Source: Desulfobacterales bacterium
GTDB lineage: Bacteria; Desulfobacterota; Desulfobulbia; Desulfobulbales; Desulfocapsaceae
Assembly (NCBI GenBank): GCA_013042695.1
Contig: JABDPQ010000630.1
Coordinates: forward strand, 1 to 6,066
Direction of reading: 5' to 3'
Length of the DNA: 6,066 nucleotides
The notes under the pieces were generated by a model. That model did no database searches. It was given only the letters and a program-made list of their open reading frames with translations, and was not told where the DNA came from. Below, one piece after another: positions 1-6,066 of this stretch. The translations under genes were made by a program, and so were the position numbers. Positions within the stretch are counted from its first letter, which is position 1; every line of letters begins with the position of its first letter.

Positions 1-37
1 TTTTCATGCTTTTACATACCTGCTGTTGAGTTATCTC
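1..37. other. Short sequence upstream of prfA, no identifiable gene
   Basis: These bases precede the likely ATG of prfA. The prfA reading frame is open right to the window edge, and another + frame is open from base 1 to a TGA at 55-57. The tail of an upstream gene overlapping the prfA start therefore cannot be excluded, but neither translation resembles a family I recognise. No promoter or strong Shine-Dalgarno sequence is visible; the best is a weak GAG at 28-30, seven bases before the ATG at 38. The promoter of the operon must lie further upstream. Confidence 0.4.
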
Positions 38-1108
38 ATGTTAGAACAATTTCATGATATTGGCGACAAGCTTGCAACACTTGAGGGCCGCTTGTCAGAC
101 CCGTCATTGATGAGCAACCAAAGTGAATATCAACGGGTTGTCAGAGAACATGCACATTTGAGCAGGCTAGCTGAACTTAAAGATTCATACAGCAAACTAG
201 TCCAGGAAATTAAGGAAAACCAGACTATAATTCAAGATGAAAAGGAAGATGAAGAGTTACGTGAGCTTGCCAGAAGTGAGCTCGAAGATCTACTTGAGCA
301 GCAGGAAAATTTGCAAAATTCTATTCACCTATTTCTCCTGCCCAAAGATCCAAACGATGAAAAAAATATCTTTTTAGAAATCAGAGCTGGAACTGGCGGG
401 GATGAGGCTGCGCTTTTTGTTGGCGATCTGTTTCGCATGTATTCCCGATATGCTGAATATATGAATTGGAACGTCGAGACAATTTCTTCAAATCCTCTCG
501 GTATTGGCGGTTTTAAAGAAATAATCGGGTTGATTCGAGGAGATCAGGTGTACTCCAAACTGAAATATGAAAGCGGCGTTCATCGGGTTCAAAGGGTCCC
601 TGAGACTGAGACCCAAGGTCGTGTTCACACCTCTGCAGTGACGGTTGCAATATTGCCGGAAGCAGATGAGGTCGATCTTGAAATTGATATGAATGAGTTG
701 AAATTTGATGTATATCGCTCTTCAGGTCCCGGTGGGCAAAGTGTCAATACAACTGACTCCGCTGTCCGAGTTACACATTTACCTACTGGTTTAGTTGTAA
801 CCTGTCAGGACGAAAAGTCTCAACATAAAAACAAAGCAAAAGCTTTGACAGTGCTGCGGGCTCGTCTTCTTGATCAATTGGAACAGGAACAGCATGACAA
901 GATTTCTGAAAATAGAAAATCCCAGATTGGCAGCGGTGACAGGAGTGAGCGTATTCGAACATACAACTTCCCCCAGGGGAGGATGACTGACCACCGAATA
1001 AATCTAACCTTGTATAAGCTTGAAGCGATTATAAATGGAAAACTTGACGAGGTCATCTTTCCCTTGATTGCGCACGATCAAGCAGAGAAACTTAAAAAAC
1101 TGAAATAG
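38..1108 (+). CDS. prfA: Peptide chain release factor 1 (RF1)
   Basis: RF1 is the cytoplasmic class I release factor that reads UAA and UAG in the ribosomal A site and triggers peptidyl-tRNA hydrolysis. Starting at the ATG at 38 the protein has 356 residues, against 360 in E. coli. Residues 1-100 form the charged helical domain 1. The anticodon-like tripeptide is P-E-T at 188-190, the RF1 P-x-T type (RF2 would have SPF), followed by QGRVHTSAVTV. The catalytic GGQ loop is at 232-234 (bases 731-739), within SSGPGGQSVNTTDSAVR, and the conserved ERIRTYNFPQGR segment follows. A TTG at 26 would add four residues but has no ribosome binding site; ATG 38 puts both motifs at or within one residue of the E. 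coli positions. The gene ends in TAG, which only RF1 reads. It is followed after 23 bases by prmC, whose product methylates Gln234. Identity is certain; only the start is in doubt. Confidence 0.97.
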   Translation: MLEQFHDIGDKLATLEGRLSDPSLMSNQSEYQRVVREHAHLSRLAELKDSYSKLVQEIKENQTIIQDEKEDEELRELARSELEDLLEQQENLQNSIHLFLLPKDPNDEKNIFLEIRAGTGGDEAALFVGDLFRMYSRYAEYMNWNVETISSNPLGIGGFKEIIGLIRGDQVYSKLKYESGVHRVQRVPETETQGRVHTSAVTVAILPEADEVDLEIDMNELKFDVYRSSGPGGQSVNTTDSAVRVTHLPTGLVVTCQDEKSQHKNKAKALTVLRARLLDQLEQEQHDKISENRKSQIGSGDRSERIRTYNFPQGRMTDHRINLTLYKLEAIINGKLDEVIFPLIAHDQAEKLKKLK

Positions 1109-1123
1109 ATATATATATGGCCT

Positions 1124-1129
1124 GGTGAG
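1124..1129 (+). promoter_or_regulatory. Ribosome binding site of prmC
   Basis: GGTGAG lies just before the ATG at 1132. It matches the 3' part of the extended Shine-Dalgarno sequence AGGAGGTGA. Aligned on that consensus, the GG ends six bases before the start, which is acceptable although the motif itself is close to the ATG. An in-frame TGA at 1126-1128 lies within it and prevents a longer PrmC, so it fixes ATG 1132 as the first usable start. Confidence 0.55.
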
Positions 1130-1131
1130 AA

Positions 1132-2019
1132 ATGTCCGAGCCAAGGGACATCACGCAGGTGAGCGATATCCTGCAACGGGGAACAACTGAACTTCAAGCT
1201 GTTGGAATAGACGAAGCTGCAACTGATGCGGCATTACTCCTTGGCCACTGTTTGGACAAATCGACAACAGAACTGTATCTCGCTGGCAAAGATCGTCTTG
1301 ATCAGAAACAAAAAGATTTGTTTTTTACCCTTCTGGCCAGAAGAAAGGCGCGTGAGCCAGTTGCCTATATTCTTGGCAAACGCGAATTCTGGTCATTATC
1401 TTTTTCAGTGTCCCCTGCAGTCCTTATTCCACGACCAGAAACTGAGTTTCTGATAGAAACTGCCCTGAGTAAACGCAATTGCCATGTCCCGCAATACAGA
1501 AGTCTTGATCTTTGTTGCGGCAGCGGTGCAATTGCCGTGGTTCTTGCGCGTGAGTGTGAAACCCCAGTGATAGGTGTAGACATCTCTGCAGCAGCCCTAA
1601 AAGTCGCCAGAGAGAATTGCCATACGCATAACGTCACCGATTTGGTCTCACTTGTTCAGGCAGATCTGGGCAACTGCTTCTTAGATGCTGGATTATTCTC
1701 TCTTATCGTTTCAAACCCCCCATATGTACGGAGTGCAGATATAGACCATCATCTTCAACCAGAAGTAGCTTTTTTTGAACCCAGAAAAGCACTTGACGGT
1801 GGTAGCTTGGGACTTGATTATATAATCGGTATCAGGGGGTTACTATCTAAACTACTTGCTCCTGGCGGTGATCTTTTCATGGAAATAGGTGATCAGCAAG
1901 GAATTCAGGTCAGAGATCTTTTTTTAAAGCATAAACCATCACAAGATTATCAATTCGTTACCCTCTTTCAAGATTACTCAGGACGAGACCGTGTCGTGCA
2001 TATACGGAAGAATGAATAA
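1132..2019 (+). CDS. prmC: Release factor glutamine N5-methyltransferase
   Basis: PrmC (HemK) uses S-adenosylmethionine to methylate the amide nitrogen of the GGQ glutamine in RF1 and RF2, which raises termination efficiency. The 295-residue length is typical of the family (E. coli 277). Residues 1-85 form the helical N-terminal domain that recognises the release factor, ending in REPVAYILGKREFW at 74-87. The PrmC signature LIPRPETE is at 98-105. The Rossmann-type SAM-binding motif is LDLCCGSGAIAV at 126-137, with CC where most relatives have a GT pair, and the acidic residue expected to bind the SAM ribose is Asp150. The catalytic NPPY is at 195-198, followed by EPRKALDGG at 216-224 and GRDRVV at 284-289. 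The gene follows prfA, which encodes a substrate, by 23 bases and precedes murA by 11, so co-transcription is likely. All key motifs are present. The protein-specific PrmB is a less likely alternative, given the prfA context and these motifs. Confidence 0.96.
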   Translation: MSEPRDITQVSDILQRGTTELQAVGIDEAATDAALLLGHCLDKSTTELYLAGKDRLDQKQKDLFFTLLARRKAREPVAYILGKREFWSLSFSVSPAVLIPRPETEFLIETALSKRNCHVPQYRSLDLCCGSGAIAVVLARECETPVIGVDISAAALKVARENCHTHNVTDLVSLVQADLGNCFLDAGLFSLIVSNPPYVRSADIDHHLQPEVAFFEPRKALDGGSLGLDYIIGIRGLLSKLLAPGGDLFMEIGDQQGIQVRDLFLKHKPSQDYQFVTLFQDYSGRDRVVHIRKNE

Positions 2020-2022
2020 GGA
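2018..2022 (+). promoter_or_regulatory. Ribosome binding site of murA
   Basis: AAGGA lies eight bases before the ATG at 2031, a standard Shine-Dalgarno match and spacing. It overlaps the TAA stop codon of prmC (2017-2019), so ribosomes finishing prmC stop on the murA initiation site and translational coupling is plausible. It supports ATG 2031 as the murA start. Confidence 0.75.
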
Positions 2023-2030
2023 AAAGAGAT

Positions 2031-3305
2031 ATGGAAAAATTAATTATTGAAGGCGGGAAACCACTTTATGGGGAAATAACCATCAGCGGTGCTAAAAATG
2101 CGGCGCTACCCTGCATAGCCGCAACGCTTCTTGCTCCAGGTGAACATGTTCTCAAGAACGTGCCTAATCTTCGAGACACCAGAACAATCCTGTCCCTTCT
2201 TGAAGAATTAGGTGCAACCTGGCGCCGAGAAGGCGCAACGCTTTTCATCGACTGTTCGGATATCGTTTATTCTGAAGTATCATATGATCTGGTCAAAACC
2301 ATGCGCGCCTCAGTTCTCGTTCTGGGACCGCTTTTGGCCCGACTGGGACGGGCTAAAGTTTCATTGCCGGGGGGGTGTGCTATCGGAGAGAGACCGATCA
2401 ATTTTCATATCAATGGCTTTGAGCGGTTTGGGGTAGATTGCAGATTGGAACAGGGCTATGTTGAAGCTTTCATTGATGGCCGATTAAAAGGTAACACGGT
2501 TTATTTTGATCAGCCTTCCGTAACCGCCACCGAAAATCTTCTCATGGCATCTGTTATGGCCAGCGGCACGACAACGCTCAAAAATGCCGCCAGAGAACCT
2601 GAGATTGGCAATCTTATTGACATGCTCGTAAACATGGGGGCAGAAATAGAAGGAAAGGGAACAGACTCGATAACCGTTCATGGCGTTTCAAAATTGCATG
2701 CAGCAGAAACAAAGATAATTCCAGACCGGATAGAAACTGGTACCTATCTCATTGCCGTTGGAGCAGCGGGAGGAGAGGCGGTAATCAAAAACTGCAACCC
2801 CCTGCATTTGCCGGCACTGATAGAAAAGCTCAAGGAGTCAGGGCTTGCACTCACGACTGAAGATAGCTCAATTAGCATTGCTGCCCAAACTAAAAAAGGA
2901 CATGAGCTAAAGAGCGTTGATATAAAAACCATGCCTTACCCCGGCTATCCAACGGATCTCCAGGCTCAGTTTATGGTGTTGATGACGTTGAGTAACTCAA
3001 TTTGCGTTATCAAAGAAACCATTTTTGAAAATCGTTTCATGCATGTTGCTGAATTAAGGAGAATGGGCGCTACCATAAAAACAGAAGGCAACAGCGCCGT
3101 CGTCAGTGGAAACGGGCGAGATGCTCTCAGTGGTGCTCGAGTAATGGCAACTGATCTCAGAGCCAGTTCATCTCTTGTCATAGCTGGGATTGCGGCAACA
3201 GGCAGAACTGAAATTTCGCGTATCTACCATCTTGAGAGAGGGTATGAAAATCTCGTTGCAAAGTTGAGCAATCTCGGGGCTCGTGTCTGGAAGGAAAATG
3301 AATAA
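2031..3305 (+). CDS. murA: UDP-N-acetylglucosamine 1-carboxyvinyltransferase
   Basis: MurA transfers enolpyruvate from phosphoenolpyruvate to UDP-GlcNAc in the cytoplasm, the first committed step of peptidoglycan synthesis. The product has 424 residues, within the usual 417-430. It has the two-lobed inside-out alpha/beta barrel architecture of the EPSP synthase superfamily. Visible landmarks are the substrate-binding GAKNAALP at 20-27 with Lys22 and Asn23, and the mobile catalytic loop SLPGGCAIGERP at 111-122 with catalytic Cys116 and Arg121. Asp308 lies in YPTDLQAQF and corresponds to E. coli Asp305. Arg397 lies in SRIYHLERGYE near the C-terminus. The cysteine rather than aspartate in the loop is the form alkylated by fosfomycin, so the enzyme is predicted to be fosfomycin-sensitive (inference). 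A good ribosome binding site overlaps the prmC stop codon. The gene ends 13 bases from the convergent kinase gene. Family assignment is certain. Confidence 0.98.
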   Translation: MEKLIIEGGKPLYGEITISGAKNAALPCIAATLLAPGEHVLKNVPNLRDTRTILSLLEELGATWRREGATLFIDCSDIVYSEVSYDLVKTMRASVLVLGPLLARLGRAKVSLPGGCAIGERPINFHINGFERFGVDCRLEQGYVEAFIDGRLKGNTVYFDQPSVTATENLLMASVMASGTTTLKNAAREPEIGNLIDMLVNMGAEIEGKGTDSITVHGVSKLHAAETKIIPDRIETGTYLIAVGAAGGEAVIKNCNPLHLPALIEKLKESGLALTTEDSSISIAAQTKKGHELKSVDIKTMPYPGYPTDLQAQFMVLMTLSNSICVIKETIFENRFMHVAELRRMGATIKTEGNSAVVSGNGRDALSGARVMATDLRASSSLVIAGIAATGRTEISRIYHLERGYENLVAKLSNLGARVWKENE

Positions 3306-3318
3306 TAATCTGATCCGA
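3306..3318. other. 13-bp convergent junction, no clear terminator
   Basis: The murA stop (TAA, 3303-3305) and the kinase stop (TGA on -, 3319-3321) are separated by 13 bases. An 11-base palindrome, TGATCCGATCA at 3311-3321, spans the gap and the kinase stop codon. As a hairpin it gives at best four base pairs around a three-base loop and has no following U-tract in either direction. I do not call it a terminator. Transcripts from both sides probably run into the opposing gene or end by a factor-dependent mechanism. Confidence 0.6.
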
Positions 3319-4983
3319 TCAAGAATCGTTTTCCGGTAGTGACAAAAAGACGGTGAAACTTGCTCCTCCAAGCTCAGACTGGCCTATGTCAATATAACCA
3401 TTATGTGATTCAATTGTTTGTTTGGTTATGGCGAGGCCCAGTCCAGTGCCGCCTGAACGTGTTGTGTAAAAGGGTTCGAAAATCTGCTTGGCGTCGTCCG
3501 GATCAATCCCGGGTCCGTTATCATGAATTGTTATACAACTCATTTCCTTTCCTTTTCGACCCAGCTGATCACCCGCGGTTATTTGTAAACGCTCCTCGCC
3601 TGCCGGGCAAAATGCCAGCGCGTTATGGATGAGATGGCTTATCACGGTAAACAGTTGTTTTTCATCAGCCCAAATCTGATAATCAGAAGTTATTTTCAAC
3701 TCTACCTGACAGGTGTGCGGCCATTTTGGATCCGCCCTGCCTACCTCGAAAATTTCGTCGACACAGGGGAGAAGTCGGAACCAGCTTCGGCCCAGAGATT
3801 CTGGCCTGGCAAATTTTAAAAAGTCAGCAATCGTCTTGGTCAAACGATCAGATTCTCTGAGTATGATGTTGGTAAGTTCATAATTCTGGGTCTCAGCCCG
3901 GTAATCTGGGGAAAACTCTTTCGAGAGTATCTGGGCAGATCCGGAAATTGCGGTTAAGGCATTTCTAAAATCGTGAGCGATACTTGCACTCATCATGCCG
4001 ATTGCAGCCAGTTTTTCCGACTGCCGCATCTGCGCTTCCAGCCGCTCAATCTCACTGATGTCTTTGAGTGTGATGATAGCGGTTTGATTGCCTGCGAAAT
4101 CAGCAGATTCTGATTCGTCAAAATGATAGGGCTGATTCAAGAGAGCATGGGCATAGCCAAGACGGATTTTTTGCTTATCTTTGCGAGTAAAATCACACGC
4201 ATTTCTTGGAGATGGGTTGGAGAGATCAATGTCTGGAAAAAGAGTGTGCAGGTCGCGACCAATCATTTTGGGTATAGCCAGTCCTGTTATTGCTGCAGTA
4301 GCGTTGTTTGCTGAGGTTATGATTTTGTTGCCATCAATTGTGACGATTCCAGTGTTAATACTGTCAAAGATCTGCTTGTAAAGTAAAGAAAGACGATCAA
4401 AGTCCTCTTGAGTACTGACGAGCGCTTCTGTGGTTGTTTTAAGACGTGAGCCAAAAATTGCACTGACTACCGCAGCGAGGAAAAAAGTAAGTCCTTTGAC
4501 GGCAAAATGATTCATGCTGTTCAGCAGGTTCTGAGAACCAATGGCGCGGTAACTCAGAAGGTATTGCGGCAGATATTCCAGATGTTCAAGTCCGAGAATA
4601 GCACCATAAAGCAGCGTTGAGGCAGCAGCCCCGATGAGCCCGCCTTTTATGGGGATAAGTAATCCCCCAGCGATTATCGGAAAGAAGTACACAGAGGAAA
4701 AGATGGAATGGGATGCCCCGGATAAATAAACCAGAAGAGAGGCAAAAATAGTATCAAACAGGGTCTGGATAAAACTGAACTTGCGATGGTCACCGTGCGA
4801 ATGTAAGAGGAGAAAAGCGGAGACGATGGTGATCAAATATACGATAAGTATGAAAAGAGCCAGCAGATTCGGCGGCAGAATAATGACCTCAAAACGATCA
4901 TCCCGCAGTATGAAACTAAATCCTAACAGCAATGTGTAGAGGATAATTCGTAGCAGCAGCATCCAGAGAAGCTGCTGTTTCAT
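3319..4983 (-). CDS. Membrane sensor histidine kinase, PilS/NtrB-like (PAS, HisKA, HATPase_c)
   Basis: This is an inner-membrane sensor kinase expected to autophosphorylate and pass phosphate to the adjacent sigma-54 regulator. From the ATG at 4981-4983 it has 554 residues. About six hydrophobic segments (near 3-26, 33-60, 72-89, 93-111, 114-132 and 162-179) form the sensor. A PAS domain follows at about 198-311, starting near YKQIFDSINTGIVTIDG. The phosphoacceptor is His337 (bases 3973-3975) in SIAHDFRNALTAISG. The ATP-binding domain has an N-box with Asn454, a G1 box DNGPGID at 488-494, an F-box FEPFYTTR at 502-509 and a G2 box GTGLGLAI at 512-519, so it looks active. The H-box lacks the usual proline. 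Six helices plus PAS plus a NtrB-type core resemble PilS, the type IV pilus sensor, but the signal and name are not provable here. A start at 5040 would add 19 hydrophilic residues but its ribosome binding site is poor; GGAG five bases before ATG 4983 favours the shorter form. Confidence 0.88.
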   Translation of the reverse strand: MKQQLLWMLLLRIILYTLLLGFSFILRDDRFEVIILPPNLLALFILIVYLITIVSAFLLLHSHGDHRKFSFIQTLFDTIFASLLVYLSGASHSIFSSVYFFPIIAGGLLIPIKGGLIGAAASTLLYGAILGLEHLEYLPQYLLSYRAIGSQNLLNSMNHFAVKGLTFFLAAVVSAIFGSRLKTTTEALVSTQEDFDRLSLLYKQIFDSINTGIVTIDGNKIITSANNATAAITGLAIPKMIGRDLHTLFPDIDLSNPSPRNACDFTRKDKQKIRLGYAHALLNQPYHFDESESADFAGNQTAIITLKDISEIERLEAQMRQSEKLAAIGMMSASIAHDFRNALTAISGSAQILSKEFSPDYRAETQNYELTNIILRESDRLTKTIADFLKFARPESLGRSWFRLLPCVDEIFEVGRADPKWPHTCQVELKITSDYQIWADEKQLFTVISHLIHNALAFCPAGEERLQITAGDQLGRKGKEMSCITIHDNGPGIDPDDAKQIFEPFYTTRSGGTGLGLAITKQTIESHNGYIDIGQSELGGASFTVFLSLPENDS

Positions 4984-4988
4984 CGTAT

Positions 4989-4992
4989 CTCC
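4989..4992 (-). promoter_or_regulatory. Ribosome binding site of the kinase gene (decides the start)
   Basis: On the - strand GGAG lies five bases before the ATG at 4981-4983, just ahead of the first membrane helix. The upstream in-frame ATG at 5038-5040 has only AGGG about two bases away, which is too close. The GGAG is part of the 8-base palindrome CTCCGGAG (4989-4996). I therefore prefer the shorter kinase, although the longer one starts only 11 bases after the regulator stop. Confidence 0.5.
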
Positions 4993-5051
4993 GGAGGAGA
5001 AACTCTTTTCTTCAATATCAAGAATTCTGAAAATGGACATAACCCTGTCTG

Positions 5052-6066
5052 CTATAATTCGTACTTTTTGACTTTGTATCGCAGAGACCTGAAGCTGACT
5101 TTCAGGAGATCGGCTGCTTTCGTCTTCGAATTATTTGTTTTTTCAAGGGCATGGGCGATGAGGCTTTTTTCCAGGTCGGCAATAACTTCGTCGAGGCCCC
5201 GTGCAAACAGCTCCTCCTCACTTGCTACCGCCTGAAAGGCAGATGGTGCAGATGTTGCCGAAAGCACTTCTTTGCTTATGGATCCGGTAAGTGACAAACT
5301 TTCTGGCAGGATGATGTTAGATGTTTCGAGAGCAACGCCTCTTTCAATGATATTTTCAAGCTCACGAACGTTGCCTGGAAAATCATATTCCATGAGTACC
5401 TGCAACCCATAAGAGGAAATTTCTTTTACTTGCTTACCAAGCTGATTGGAGTATTTTTTCAAAAAATGATCGGCAAGTAACGGGATGTCACTCTTACGTT
5501 CCCGCAGAGATGGGACTCGTAACGGGACCACGGCGAGACGATAGAACAGATCCTCCCTGAATCTCCCTGCCCTTATTTCCTCTTCTAGAATCCTGTTTGT
5601 TGCAGCAATAATTCGGACATTAATGGTTTGGTGTTTAGTGCCACCGACCGGCTTTATTTCACGCTCCTGAAGAACGCGAAGCAGCTTGGTTTGAATAATC
5701 GGAGTCAATTCCCCAATTTCATCGAGAAAGGCAGTACCACTATTTGCCTCTTGGAAAAGCCCTGTTTTGTTGGCAATAGCCCCTGTAAAGGAGCCTTTGA
5801 CATGGCCAAAGAGTTCACTTTCCATGAGCTCCTCGGGAATTGCACTGCAGGTAATTGGTACGAACGGCTGACCACTCACTTTGCTGCTGGCATGAATCGC
5901 CTGGGCAACGAGCTCTTTACCTGTACCAGATTCGCCATAAATCAGGACGTTGGCGGGGGTGGGCGCAATCCTTTTGATCATATCGAATATTTTCAACATT
6001 TCCCTGCTTTTGCCAATAATATTTGGGAAGAGGCGCTCGGCATATTCCCCGTCAACTGTACGAGCC
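5052..6066 (-). CDS. Sigma-54-dependent response regulator, NtrC/PilR class (5'-partial)
   Basis: This is a bacterial enhancer-binding protein that uses ATP to remodel the sigma-54 RNA polymerase closed complex. The frame stays open to the right edge, so the 337 visible residues lack the N-terminus, expected to be a receiver domain because a kinase gene follows. The methionine encoded at 5997-5999 is internal: FPNIIGKSRE just before it is the normal entry to the AAA+ domain. Counting from the edge, Walker A GESGTGKE is at 44-51, the sigma-54 contact loop is GSFTGA at 91-96 (usually GAFTGA), and Walker B FLDEIGEL is at 113-120. Sensor I AATN is at 154-157, the arginine-finger region FREDLFYRL at 169-177 and sensor II YDFPGNVRELENIIER at 227-242. 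A linker leads to a Fis-type helix-turn-helix at about 306-337, with the recognition segment SFRSLRYKVKK typical of the PilR/NtrC branch. It ends in TAG and is transcribed before the kinase. The targets are unknown. Confidence 0.93.
   Translation of the reverse strand, partial: ARTVDGEYAERLFPNIIGKSREMLKIFDMIKRIAPTPANVLIYGESGTGKELVAQAIHASSKVSGQPFVPITCSAIPEELMESELFGHVKGSFTGAIANKTGLFQEANSGTAFLDEIGELTPIIQTKLLRVLQEREIKPVGGTKHQTINVRIIAATNRILEEEIRAGRFREDLFYRLAVVPLRVPSLRERKSDIPLLADHFLKKYSNQLGKQVKEISSYGLQVLMEYDFPGNVRELENIIERGVALETSNIILPESLSLTGSISKEVLSATSAPSAFQAVASEEELFARGLDEVIADLEKSLIAHALEKTNNSKTKAADLLKVSFRSLRYKVKKYEL

Noticed and set aside
61..76. Sigma-54 promoter-like sequence (TGGCGA, five bases, TTGCA) on the + strand
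   Set aside because: The spacing of the GG and GC elements fits the -24/-12 pattern, but it lies inside prfA coding sequence, misses two positions of the -24 element, and would start transcription within the gene. Chance match is likelier.
1108..1118. AT-repeat between prfA and prmC as a possible -10 element
   Set aside because: No -35 hexamer is found at suitable spacing, and the 23-base gap between two functionally linked genes favours one transcript.
1365..1637. Open frame of 90 codons on the - strand inside prmC
   Set aside because: It is fully contained in a well-supported gene, shows no recognisable motif, and is typical of an opposite-strand shadow. The same applies to the other small frames overlapping prfA, murA and the kinase.
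3311..3321. Palindrome TGATCCGATCA as a bidirectional terminator
   Set aside because: As RNA it can form only about four base pairs around a three-base loop, and no U-tract follows on either strand.
5997..5999. ATG as the start of a short receiver-less sigma-54 activator
   Set aside because: The frame is open to the window edge, and the 22 residues before it include FPNIIGKSRE, the normal beginning of the AAA+ domain, so this methionine is internal.

Overview
The window holds five protein-coding genes and almost no non-coding DNA. On the + strand is a tight, apparently co-transcribed set: prfA (peptide chain release factor 1), prmC (the methyltransferase that modifies the GGQ glutamine of release factors) and murA (UDP-GlcNAc enolpyruvyl transferase, first committed step of peptidoglycan synthesis). 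On the - strand, convergent with murA, is a two-component pair. The response regulator of the sigma-54 (NtrC/PilR) class is transcribed first and is cut by the right edge of the window. It is followed by a membrane-bound sensor histidine kinase of PilS/NtrB-like layout.

Organism: a Gram-negative type bacterium of moderate GC (roughly mid-40s % by eye). The prfA-prmC-murA order, the sigma-54 activator and the flavour of the protein sequences suggest Desulfobacterota (deltaproteobacteria, possibly a Desulfobulbales member). This is inference from general resemblance, not a search result.

Layout: 1-37 upstream of prfA with no identifiable gene; about 38-1108 prfA; 23 nt gap; 1132-2019 prmC; 11 nt gap carrying a good ribosome binding site; 2031-3305 murA; 13 nt convergent junction with no visible terminator; 3319-4983 (possibly to 5040) kinase on -; 5052-6066 regulator on -, with its N-terminus beyond the window.

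How they work together: PrmC methylates RF1, the product of the gene just upstream, so prfA and prmC are a functional pair; MurA is unrelated biochemically but often sits nearby. The kinase senses an unknown signal through a six-helix membrane domain and a PAS domain. It presumably phosphorylates the adjacent regulator, which would open sigma-54 promoters elsewhere. I see no mobile element, CRISPR array, tRNA or rRNA, and no clearly new system: this reads as ordinary core-genome sequence. The points worth a second look are small: termination-codon arrangements around prfA/prmC, a variant H-box in the kinase, a GSFTGA loop in the regulator, the kinase start site and the tight convergent junction.
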